A stretch of DNA of 64,000 bases from Paramyrothecium sp. XJ0827. Lineage: Eukaryota > Ascomycota > Sordariomycetes > Hypocreales > Stachybotryaceae. The first letter of the stretch is position 1. Each line of letters begins with the position of its first letter. The stretch is taken from assembly GCA_020881915.1 (NCBI GenBank), contig JAJFPB010000003.1, positions 5,332,001-5,396,000 of the forward strand, given 5' to 3'. A program made the position numbers and the translations under genes. The notes beneath the pieces were generated by a model. That model searched no databases. It was not told the DNA's origin and worked only from the letters and a program-made list of their open reading frames with translations. Shown in pieces: positions 1 through 9,232 of this stretch.

Positions 1-357
1 ACACATTTAGCAATACGGCAGCGGCACTCAATGCTACTGTTTGTCGTGGTGGATGGGTGAATGATGTCCACTCTGGCTTGAAGAAGCAGCATGCTGCTAT
101 CCTGCCCGAACTTTTCTCGTACGCCCCAACCCAAGCGGTCATTGGCTGGCCTGAGTTGGCGATTCGTGAGTACGCACGATAGATGCAGTCCATGCAAGTT
201 GGGCTCGTCACGGGCTCATGTTCACAGTTACTTGTCTCCAGATACGCTAAGGTATGGCTGTGAAGTAGGTTATGTGAAGGTAGACTCAAATGAAACACCA
301 AGCAGAAAATATCGCCTTCGAGGCTTAGAGCCAAGTGCTCGTTTTGGGCTCGCTCCG
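1..357. other. Left edge, no gene seen
   Basis: No reading frame here has recognisable protein features. The stretch lies downstream of the first gene, so it may hold that gene's 3' untranslated end. Confidence 0.4.
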
Positions 358-1575
358 TTAACCCAGGGATTTGGTGTATTTGCTGCTTCTTTTCAATCCA
401 TACGCAGCTTCTTTGGTTTCCAGCTCGGCCAGCATGTTTGATAATTGTTTCTCCTCGTCAGTAGGCTCTGGGATATGTTCCTGCTTTGCATCACGCATAA
501 GAAGCGGGTCTTTTCGTCTTGTCTTCTTTATCCGAGAAGTTTCTTCTGCCGCGACAGCTTCCTGGTTGGACAGCCCCAGAGTCTTCACCCATGTGGCGTC
601 CTTGGCCACGTTCAACTCACATCCCAGATAGGATTTGCCTTCTCTTTCCCGATTCCATGATTCAAAGCCAACAAAGAAAAGGGTGGTGCTGATCACACGC
701 TGTTCCCAGTTGATTGGGGGCAATTTGCAGGCTTCAAATAGAACGTGACTGTTAACCAAAACACGAAAGCACCTGTCGACGTAATTATCGATCTCATGGC
801 CCGCAATATGTCCTTTTGTGTTCTGGTCTCTGATACTGTCCATAAGTCGCATCGTGCTTCCCGCATAATTGAAGCGAAGGTCATTGGCCGTGAAAGCAAA
901 TGGCACCCACGATTTGAAGCCGTCCTGCATGATGAGGTTGTCCGGGAAACACTTGATGATGATGAGGAATACAAGAAGCCGCAGAGAATCCTCAACAATT
1001 TGTGCCCAACCCACATCAAGATCATGTTCATGGTATCCTTGATTGACCTTCAAATGCGCTAGTGTCTGGACAGGAACATGAGGATGGTTGGCTAAATAAA
1101 TCAATGGCTTCACCTGGTTTGCTTCCAGGAGTGCCTTAACTGCAAAGCTTTGGCTCTGTTGCTCATTGAAGCTGTGTCTGCCATTTGAAACCCAAAAGGA
1201 AAGCCGCTGTGCCTGGGGGGTCAATGGTTGTCTGCCAAGAAAGTCAGACTGTGTGATGAGTAGAGGACAGTCCAGCACAAGATCATCAAATAGCTTGGTG
1301 TCGGGTGGTGAACTCTTTGCCTTCCGGAGATCAATCTCCATTTTGGCCTGGTCTTGAACCGCCCTGGCGAGTTTGGCTGCACATTCTTGCAGTTCAAGCA
1401 CCCAGTCCTCTCTGGAAGCTGTAGGTGTGAGGATCAATGGTTCGCGATCCCCGTTGTTACTTTTCCATGCCTGATAACTGCGTTTATAAGACTGGTCCTG
1501 GCGATTCGTTTGCGTGCGTACGATGTGGAATCGATGGCAGAAAAATGATTCCAACGTCTTCTGTGAACTATCCAT
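358..1575 (-). CDS. Hypothetical protein, 405 aa
   Basis: A single-exon frame of 405 residues that starts at an ATG on the minus strand. I do not recognise the family. The middle (about residues 190-220) has a hydrophobic stretch, LLVFLIIIKCF, that may be buried or membrane-associated. The C-terminal 80 residues are highly charged and carry a basic patch, RIKKTRRKD. No signal peptide is evident. It is transcribed away from the MFS gene at 2267 and shares a 691-base intergenic region with it. Length, ATG start and mixed composition support a real gene. Function is unknown. Confidence 0.6.
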   Translation of the reverse strand: MDSSQKTLESFFCHRFHIVRTQTNRQDQSYKRSYQAWKSNNGDREPLILTPTASREDWVLELQECAAKLARAVQDQAKMEIDLRKAKSSPPDTKLFDDLVLDCPLLITQSDFLGRQPLTPQAQRLSFWVSNGRHSFNEQQSQSFAVKALLEANQVKPLIYLANHPHVPVQTLAHLKVNQGYHEHDLDVGWAQIVEDSLRLLVFLIIIKCFPDNLIMQDGFKSWVPFAFTANDLRFNYAGSTMRLMDSIRDQNTKGHIAGHEIDNYVDRCFRVLVNSHVLFEACKLPPINWEQRVISTTLFFVGFESWNREREGKSYLGCELNVAKDATWVKTLGLSNQEAVAAEETSRIKKTRRKDPLLMRDAKQEHIPEPTDEEKQLSNMLAELETKEAAYGLKRSSKYTKSLG

Positions 1576-2266
1576 GACGAATGAAGTTCAATTGGCTTTA
1601 TCAGTCTATGATCGTGGTGATAGAGTTTCTCTCCAGGGTGTTACATGTCTAGTAATTATCATATCTAAAGCAGAATTGCGTGCTGCTCCAACAGTGGCTG
1701 TGCAATGTCTCTCAGCTATATGAGTCACCGGTGTGCAGAGCATTGACTTTTACTCTGTACAGTCCGGGGTGACTCAGTAAATAAATGGGCCGCAATCCTT
1801 GTAATTTCTCCGCTCATCTTATTGGCTGTATCTCAGCCTGGGCAGACTGAGAATAGGCTCAGCAACCCTTACGCTAACTACGTAGTGCAAGACACTGTTG
1901 ATATCTAATAGATCTGCTGGCTGAAATAATCTCAATGCTCCGAAATAAATCGTAAGACAAGGCACACGGTTTGAGAAACCTGATTACTTTGTAGGCTCTT
2001 GATTTGCACGGATGGAGAGTCTCTCGGAAATAAATCAAAACTCGGAATTTCCGATAACGAGGTTAGAGCTCCCCACTGGCTGGGCAGCCCGGGATAAATA
2101 GCACAATAGCAGCAATAAAATGATTTCCCCACTAATTAATAATCAAAATTCGTCAGAAGAACTTTTTAAGAGCCATCGTCGGGATCGTCGCCTCCTTATT
2201 ATGCATTTACCCCTCGCAAGACAGTGGTCGTTTTCTCTTCAACGGCTCATCATCTTGAGCTTCGAC
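1576..2266. promoter_or_regulatory. Divergent promoter region
   Basis: This region lies between the unrecognised minus-strand gene and the MFS transporter. An ATAAATA element near 2094-2100 could serve as the TATA box of the transporter. A 19-base sequence, AGCCTGGGCAGACTGAGAA (about 1836-1854), recurs exactly near 15741. An alternative in-frame ATG for the transporter lies at 2120. Confidence 0.4.
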
Positions 2267-3823
2267 ATGGTAACCGGCATGCCTGACACTTTCTCTTCCC
2301 ACAATGGCCCGGTTATAAAGGAAGGAGTGGCGGACCGACCTGGTAACACACCAGTCGTTGTCGCCAGTGGTGAGAATCCTTGTACGTATGCCAGTAAAGA
2401 GCCTGGAAAGGGAAACCCAGAAGAGATGGCTGAATCAGACAAGGAGGTGGCTTCGACCTCCCAGAACGAGGCCCCATTGACTGTTAGCGAAAACGAGCCG
2501 CCCGACGGTGGCACCGCCGCTTGGCTGGTTATCCTCGGCGCCTGGTGTGCCTCCTTTTGCGCATATGGCTGGATCAATAGTAAGTGGATTCTCTACTGCT
2601 CCAGTCAAGATTGGCAATGCTAATGTGGCGCTACAATTTCTAGCTGTTGGCACCTTTCAAGTCTATTATGAGACGGGGCCCTTGAAGAACTACTCCTCCA
2701 GCGAGATTTCATGGATCCCTTCTTTGCAGATCTTCTTCATGTCATTCCTCGGACCCATCATAGGGAGAATCTACGACAAGTATGGCTTGCGGCTCTTAGT
2801 AGTTGTGGGATCACTGATGCACGTTTTTGGTCTGATGATGGCCTCCCTCTCGACCCAATACTATCAGTTCCTTCTCAGCCAGGGAGTCTGCAGCGCCATA
2901 GGCGTGGCCGCCGTATTCATGTGCGCCATCACCACGATCAGCGAGTGGTTCACTAAGCGACGCGGCCTTGCCTTCGGAGTCATGGCGACAGGCGCGAGTG
3001 TGGGCGGCGTTGTGTTTCCGATCATGATCAGCAACATGATTCGCACTGTCGGTTACGGCTGGGCTATGCGAACTGCGGCCTTTATCATCTTGGTCCTGCT
3101 TGTCATTACGAATTTGACTCTGCGTTCCCGACGCAGTCGCGTGCAAACCAAGCTTCCGAAGGGTTCGCTCCTCCGGCCATTTCGTGAGCCAACTTTTGTG
3201 GTGCTCCTTGCGGGACTCTTTTTGGTTCCTTTCGGCCTCTACGTTCCCATCACCTATATCCCAACGGTTGCCATTGGAGCTGGTATATCGAACGAAATGG
3301 CCCAGAACTTGGTTGCCATATACAACGCTTCAAGGTGAGAAAATTCATGCTTGCTTACGCTTCAATAATCTGAACTCTGCTAACCCTTGTCCATAGTCTC
3401 TTTGGACGTGTTGGGTCCGGTTACATTTCCGACAAGTTGGGCAAATTCAACACTTTTGTTGTTTCATGCAGTGTTGCTGGGATCTTGATTCTCGCTCTCT
3501 GGATTCCTGCCAAAGGCACTGCAGCTACGGTTACCTTTGTCGTTCTGTTTGGCCTCTTTTCAGGCGCATACATCTCTCTGATGGCTGCTCTTGTTGCACA
3601 GATCTCGCCACTGGAAGAACTAGGCTATCGCAATGGGCTCACTTTCTTTGGCTCTGCAATCGGTGGCCTGATTACATCGCCAATTGCCGGTGCTATCTTA
3701 GAAGGGCCTGGGAGTTGGGTCGGTCTCAAAATATTTGCCGGTGTTATGATGCTCAGTGGGACTCTGGGTGTTCTAGCTGCACGTTTGTTCAAGGTTGGCC
3801 CTAGCCTTCGAGCAGTGTTTTAG
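2267..3823 (+). CDS. MFS transporter, monocarboxylate-porter type
   Basis: Predicted plasma-membrane proton-linked transporter of 476 residues. Exons: 2267-2579, 2644-3334, 3397-3823; both introns are GT-AG and keep frame. The N-terminus is a long polar cytosolic tail of about 75 residues. The first helix carries the family pattern DGGTAAWLVILG and ends GWIN, joined by the first intron to TVGTFQVYYE. This is the usual start of fungal MCT-type MFS proteins. The inter-helix motif GRIYDKYG and the later GRVGSGYISDK fit the two MFS halves. An upstream ATG at 2120 would add 49 residues, but the region before 2267 does not look like protein. It neighbours a secondary-metabolite locus but has no copy of the cluster palindrome. 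Substrate unknown. Confidence 0.88.
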
Positions 3824-4235
3824 CTGCACAACGGACTTGCATACAGCGATTTGGCCCTGGCGTGTTTGTTTCCAGACATGGATCATTCATACACGCCTGC
3901 TTTTCTTGACATGGTCAAATGGCAGACACAGCTTCCCGGAGCGCAAAGAGGCTAGTTGATGAACAAGTTTGGCGATACTTATTTCGAGGTCTCGTCGCAC
4001 GTTAATGCACTCTTTCTCGATTCAGCATAGAACTCCTCGGCCACTCCGTCAGGCAACAATGGTGGACATCGACGGAGTGCCATTTCTACTCAGCGTCAGG
4101 ACATGAAAGTACAAGGTGAAAAGTTGTTTGTGGGCACGTCTCATTTCCATAGAATCCATCTGCAAATACGTTGAATCAGCAAGATAGAATGCTTTAACAA
4201 GAGGCACTTGATTCATTTGACCTCAAAATGCATCT
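3824..4235. other. Convergent intergenic region
   Basis: This is the 3' flank shared by the MFS gene (plus) and the hydratase-like gene (minus). No gene or repeat was seen. Confidence 0.5.
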
Positions 4236-5174
4236 TCAAGTGGTCCATCTCGGTTTCCTTTTCTCCGCAAAAGCAAGCATGCCCTGTTTGGCATCATCAC
4301 ATCTTGCGTGCAACGTCATTGCCCTACCTGCCCACTCAGCAAGAGCATCGCTCGCCCCTGGATACTGGAGCTGGGTCCAGTACGCCCACTTGCCAAGAGC
4401 CATGGACTGACCGCCAGCAGATACCAGTCTGTTGATTACTTGAGAGACTCTCGCCTCGAAAGCAGCAGCGGCTGTATCAGTGGATTCGGCATGCTCCGGA
4501 GTTTTCACAACATCGACTGCACCATTGAGATCTTCAGCCTTGACCGCCTCGCCAGTGAGGAACAGGCGATACACTTGCGCTGGCGATGCACGACGCGATA
4601 CCACCGTGGAGGGACTAGTGCAAGGGAGGCCGATGCTTGTCCCTGGTAGCTGAAACTCGGTGCTGTCTAGAGCTATCGGGTAGTCTGTCGCCAACGCAAG
4701 CTGCGAGCCGGCGGCTGTCGCGAGACCCTGGATCGGGCAGATGACTGGAACTGGACTGTGACGAATGAGGCGTATGACCTCGGCACAAAGGCTGAACGTC
4801 TCCTTCACATCGGACCTTGATGCCGAAGCGAGTTCCTTGAGGTCGTGGCCCGAACTGAATACGGGGCCATCGCTACGCAAGACGAGGACCTTGGGTAGAC
4901 TAGCTCTCTCGTCGCGCCACCTCTGGGCGTCGACAAGCCAACCGAGGTCATGAGATTCGGATGTGTGTGTCCCTGACTGAATATGTTCTAGTTTGTCCAG
5001 TATTTCCGGCTTGAAATCCGGAAGGACAAGAAGACGGCCAGAAGTAGGCGATTGGAGGTTGGAGACGAACTGTTGACGCAGGTCCCGAAGAACCTCGAGG
5101 CTCAAGGCATTGCGACGAGTCACATTACGGAGGTGAATATACGCAGCGGTAGCAGGGAGTTTAGGAAAACCCAT
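4236..5174 (-). CDS. Enoyl-CoA hydratase/isomerase family protein
   Basis: A single exon of 312 residues in the crotonase fold, closest in layout to the mitochondrial ECHDC3-type group. Seen motifs: VLVLRSDGPVFSSGHDLKEL (CoA-pocket segment, about residues 96-115) and PVICPIQGLATAAGSQLALA (oxyanion-hole segment), followed by a FxLPGTSIGLPCTSP-type stretch. The usual catalytic glutamates of true hydratases are not obvious, as is common in the ECHDC3 group, so the reaction is uncertain. A short basic start (MGFPKLPATAAYIHLRNVTR) could aid mitochondrial targeting. It converges with the MFS gene. A role in the polyketide pathway is possible but nothing here shows it. Confidence 0.85.
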   Translation of the reverse strand: MGFPKLPATAAYIHLRNVTRRNALSLEVLRDLRQQFVSNLQSPTSGRLLVLPDFKPEILDKLEHIQSGTHTSESHDLGWLVDAQRWRDERASLPKVLVLRSDGPVFSSGHDLKELASASRSDVKETFSLCAEVIRLIRHSPVPVICPIQGLATAAGSQLALATDYPIALDSTEFQLPGTSIGLPCTSPSTVVSRRASPAQVYRLFLTGEAVKAEDLNGAVDVVKTPEHAESTDTAAAAFEARVSQVINRLVSAGGQSMALGKWAYWTQLQYPGASDALAEWAGRAMTLHARCDDAKQGMLAFAEKRKPRWTT

Positions 5175-5716
5175 GAGTGCGGTTGATCGCGAACTCGCAA
5201 TGAGTTCGACGTGTGGAGGATGTTATTGTGCAACACGTCATGAGGGGCCGTTGGTCGGATTATCATCCGCCCGCCGCAGGAGCAGTCTAGCTACCCTACA
5301 CCACTGGCTTGACAGTTGGATCCTCAACTTGGAAGAATCTCAGGTTATCCCTTGGAGAGAAGAGTGCAATGTTGTTCCAGTAGCTGCATCATTTCCGTAG
5401 TTTCAGCACGTCAGAGGGCATTTGCAAGCATGCGCGCACGAGATGCTAACAAAACTAATGTAGTAGGTCAGCTCGGACGGACTGCAAAAAACTAGTACAG
5501 ACATCAAGTTTGACAATGACTCTCTCTTTCTACTTCTTTTGACGCGAATTTCATTTCACGCTATTTTCATTCAATTGGAACTTTATGCTTTTTATTCGCA
5601 GTCCAGTAGAAGACTGGTTCTTTTGTGAGATTTGATGGTTGTCACGGCTGGATTGTTAATGATCCACAGTAAACTATGTCCCATCCCATTGTGAACAAGT
5701 GATCTCATGAACTGTC
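5175..5716. other. Intergenic, no gene seen
   Basis: This is the promoter side of the hydratase-like gene and the 3' flank of the carboxylesterase. No CCGA-N6-TCGG palindrome was found. Confidence 0.4.
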
Positions 5717-7366
5717 TCAATCTGACCCAAGTCCTATGTGCCATAGCTTGCTGTCAAGAAAAGCAAATTGTTCGGCTCTAAATGTATCAAGCTCCCGGTA
5801 AGACAGGGAGGAGTTCGCAATGCTGAAAACCAGGTTTTCGCCGCCGTCAACTTCGAAGGTGGGCCAACGCACGCAAGACCCGCCATTTGGATCCAGATCG
5901 GTGATAAATCGAATCCACTTAGCCGCCATTGCCGCGGATAGTCGATGAAATTCTTCAGGGACGCTCTGTTGCAGCCGATGCAAGTTGCGCAGTACGAACG
6001 CCAGCTCCGCAGAGTGACCCACTCCTTGGATGGCTGGCCTGTCTCCCACCAGGACGTCAAACCGGTAACTGTACGCTGGAATGTTTGCGGTTGCCCAAGT
6101 CTTAACCCAAGCTCGCCGAGGAGCTTGCATGGCACGATCGCCGCCAAAGGCCACAGCCCGCTTCCATTGGGAGCCGTATTCTTGTAGGAGCTGTCCTGTT
6201 GGTCGGCCTCGGAAAGTAGCAGGAAGGCCAACGGCGGGATCATCAGGATAAAGCGATGAAAGGACTGCAATCGTATCATTGTTTGCACCGGTTTCTCGAA
6301 GCCACTGCTCCCACTCTGTATCGGTGTTGATGGGTTTCTTCGCGAAGTAGTCGCCGTCATCAGTCGTAATCCCATTGATGACGGGCACGCGCACAAACTT
6401 GCCCGTGCGAACAAGCTCGGAACGATGAGCTTGGATAAAGTCGCCATCGATGATGTCTAGAAATGAAGGGAACTTCGCACGACCGAACGCCTCAGCAAGC
6501 GTTTGCGCTGGGACCTGGCGAAGGCAGTGAAGAGGGTTGATGGCTGGTGCACAGCCAACAGTCTTGAGAACAGAGTCGAGGGCTTGATCCCAGCTTGTAG
6601 AGTTGCTGGTCACCTCCCCAAAATCCGTGTGAAAGCCTGTGGCGCTTTGCATGATGGCGGCTCGAAATAGCCCGTCATCTCGCCCGCCGAATGCCGTGAG
6701 TTGTGATGCAACGCCGCGAGCACCTCCACTCTGACCCCAGATGGTGACCCTGTCCGGGTCGCCACCGAAGGCTTTCACGTTCTCCTGTACCCATTGAAGA
6801 GCTAAACGTTGGTCCCTGAACCCCAAATTGCCCGCGTTTTCGGCGGCCACCACAGAGCCCCATAGGAAACCCCAGGCGTGTAGGCGGTAATTAACGCCAA
6901 CGGCGATGACGGGTTTGCCAATTTTGACTGACTCATGCACAAAATTAGACAGATCATACGCGGGGTTTGAATTGGATCCCCCAACGAGTCCGCCGCCGTG
7001 AATCCAGAACGCAACCGGGAGGCTGGCATCTGAGGAAATCCCCGCTGGTCGGACAACATTGACGGTCAAGCAGTCCTCAGAACCGCCCGTAAGACCATCA
7101 CCGTATTGAAAGCATTCCGCCTGCAGCGAGGTTGCATTGCGAACGCCGCTCCAACTCGCAGTTAGAGGCTGAGGCGGCCGAAATCTCAATTCTTTTAGCG
7201 GTGGTTGGGCGTAGGGGATGCCCAGGAACTGATCCAAGCCTTGTGAGGGATTGGAAATACCAACATAAGAGCCATTGCGGAGCTCGACAAGGGGCGCGTC
7301 CTGGAGAGGTAGGCAGACCGCAGTAGCAATCACGCCAATCAAACAAATCAACCGGGATGGTAGCAT
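5717..7366 (-). CDS. Secreted type-B carboxylesterase/lipase
   Basis: A single exon of 549 residues, the usual length of the alpha/beta-hydrolase carboxylesterase type-B family. Residues 1-20 form a signal peptide (MLPSRLICLIGVIATAVCLP). Family landmarks are FLGIPYAQPP (47-56), SEDCLTVNV (96-104), the oxyanion segment FWIHGGG (120-126) and a nucleophile elbow GQSGGARG with Ser213. The likely catalytic histidine is His451 in GVGHSAEL. The acidic triad residue lies in GITTDDGDYF and is Asp337, where most family members have Glu. It should hydrolyse esters outside the cell. It could be a tailoring or detoxifying esterase for the neighbouring metabolite cluster, or a general secreted esterase. 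Its promoter has its own GC-rich inverted repeat, not the cluster palindrome. Confidence 0.92.
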   Translation of the reverse strand: MLPSRLICLIGVIATAVCLPLQDAPLVELRNGSYVGISNPSQGLDQFLGIPYAQPPLKELRFRPPQPLTASWSGVRNATSLQAECFQYGDGLTGGSEDCLTVNVVRPAGISSDASLPVAFWIHGGGLVGGSNSNPAYDLSNFVHESVKIGKPVIAVGVNYRLHAWGFLWGSVVAAENAGNLGFRDQRLALQWVQENVKAFGGDPDRVTIWGQSGGARGVASQLTAFGGRDDGLFRAAIMQSATGFHTDFGEVTSNSTSWDQALDSVLKTVGCAPAINPLHCLRQVPAQTLAEAFGRAKFPSFLDIIDGDFIQAHRSELVRTGKFVRVPVINGITTDDGDYFAKKPINTDTEWEQWLRETGANNDTIAVLSSLYPDDPAVGLPATFRGRPTGQLLQEYGSQWKRAVAFGGDRAMQAPRRAWVKTWATANIPAYSYRFDVLVGDRPAIQGVGHSAELAFVLRNLHRLQQSVPEEFHRLSAAMAAKWIRFITDLDPNGGSCVRWPTFEVDGGENLVFSIANSSLSYRELDTFRAEQFAFLDSKLWHIGLGSD

Positions 7367-8287
7367 GATGAACAGGGCTTATGCTAAAAAGGAGGCCTAT
7401 TCAAAGCTTCAGATGCCGCTCTGCGGAGCATATGAGCGGACGATTCAATAGCTACTACGTCGCATTATATACCACGATTGTCCCATTTGACGCTAAAACC
7501 TGGAGAAATGCCATACGGAGTATTGTGGGGTTGAGATGAGGAGGGCAGGGACGAAAGTGCCGAAGTGTGGAGTGGACGCAATTCGTTTGTTCGGGATGCG
7601 GCGCCGAGCGCCGAAGTTGGTCTCGGCGCCGGTGTCCTCGAAGATCTACTCCAAATTGAGTCTTGGGATATGATTTACGGTCCACAATATTTCCCAAGAT
7701 TGCGTTGCACTATTCAATTCTGGGAAGACAGAGAACCGTCATCGAATCGGAATCAACCTGGTCATGGGTCCACCTCGACAAAGAATCCCTCATTGGTTCT
7801 GCAACTGTGCAATGCTCCCCATAATGCATCTTTCGACTCACCCGATCTCGAATACTAGTGAAGATGAAGTCATCATCAAATACAGTTGCCATGGTACCAA
7901 TCATCAATGCCGCATGCTCATGGACCCAAGGAGAATCAGCGGGCTACAACTGTCCGTTTGCCGTTTCGTCTACGTTTTTAGACGATCTGTACATGACAAA
8001 CTCCCCTAGCATATAGTAACAAGAGTCATATTCATTCTCAGATGAAAAAAATAGGATTGAAGTTGTAGCACAAGCTCAACGTGACACCTCCAATTGATGT
8101 CGCTCTAACATTCTCACGGCGCTGAAGGGAGGTAAAGGAAACGAGGCCGAGGAGGCGTAAGAATGGTAGGATGAGACGGCATTATGTCGCAAACGAGAAT
8201 CGCCTCAATTAATTAACTGTTGTACTGAAACCAAGAGCAGTATCAGGTGGACTAACGAAGACTAACACGATGGAAGTCTCCCATTAT
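7367..8287. other. Intergenic with GC-rich inverted repeat
   Basis: There is no convincing gene in these 921 bases. Several open frames on both strands are short and lack family features. The main structure is the inverted repeat at 7599-7631, listed separately. Confidence 0.4.
7599..7631. promoter_or_regulatory. Inverted repeat upstream of carboxylesterase
   Basis: Perfect 9-base arms CGGCGCCGA (7599-7607) and TCGGCGCCG (7623-7631) are separated by 15 bases, which hold another CGCCGA. The repeat sits 233-265 bases upstream of the carboxylesterase start. CGG/CCG half-sites facing each other are typical targets of Zn2Cys6 regulators; which one binds is unknown. Confidence 0.4.
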
Positions 8288-9232
8288 CTAGTCCTTAGGG
8301 GCTGGAGCAGCCTGGGAATCATTTGCTAGTATAGCCTCAACCTCTGCACCTCTTCTGCGTCTCTCTTCGAGAGATACTTCTTCCTCGGGCGACGTCGACC
8401 AGCCGAGGCCCAGCTCAGGGTACTGAAGTGGAATCCCACCGTCTTGAGGCAAGCCGTCCAGATAGAGGGGCCACGGCGTACCCATCCATGCGTTGCGCGA
8501 CTCGTGATCTTTGCGTTGAGATGCAGTCAGGGGATGAACCAGAACGCTGAAGCACGTATCAGACATGACATCATAACAAGACTTGATATCGCCATCATTT
8601 GGCATATAGAGCGGAATAGGAAGTTTTCACTCACCTCAAATTACCACGATTGGATGCCAGGTAGAAGAAAACATCGGAAAAGGAGGAGTCAGGAACCCAG
8701 ACTGTATGAAACGAAAAGCATTAGATGTGATGATATGACAACGTTAAGGCCGTAGAGACAACACAAAAGGGAGCTTCATCGAGGTCTAACTTACTCTCGT
8801 AAGACCCAGCAGGGTGAGGTCCGATCTGCACCTGAGTTACTAACTGTTCGTGATAACTTTACGGGCTTTTGTGGAAAGCATCCATTAGGCTGCAGAGGCT
8901 TCGCGATTTCTGGCGCTATTGAATGATAGACCAATGGAAAGGCCAAGTAGCTCGGACAAGGACTCACAGGATACTCGTTGACTCTAAACAAAGGAACAGC
9001 GACAAAAGCACCTTTTGCACTGTTAGCAACCGTAAGGCTTATGCATCGTAGCAAACAAACCATCACGGCGTAGTCTCAACACCGAGTCGCGAAGGGCATG
9101 CGCAGCCGCGGTCTCGGTTGGTGATTGTAGGAGGAAGTAGATGTGAAAATGCCACTCGCGGGTTCGAGCTTCGACAACTGTCTTGAGGTCGTCTTCTGGA
9201 GGGGACACCATTGTGCTTTTGAGAACGGTCAT
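8288..9232 (-). CDS. DOPA 4,5-dioxygenase-family protein
   Basis: Predicted extradiol ring-cleaving dioxygenase of the small DOPA-dioxygenase family (192 residues; the family is usually about 110-230). Five exons: 9232-9061, 9011-8968, 8831-8795, 8701-8635, 8546-8288. The phases agree and the joined protein reads through the family landmarks. These are EWHFHIYF (first metal-ligand region), GAFVAVPLFRVNEYP, IGPHPAGSYEIWVPD, FFYLASNRGNLSVLVHPLT and KDHESRNAWMG. The histidines of HFHIYF, VLVHP and DHESR are the likely iron ligands and acid/base residues. The third exon is only 37 bases. The start at 9232 could instead be the ATG at 9211. It lies outside the core cluster, so aromatic catabolism is the simplest role. 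Confidence 0.82.
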
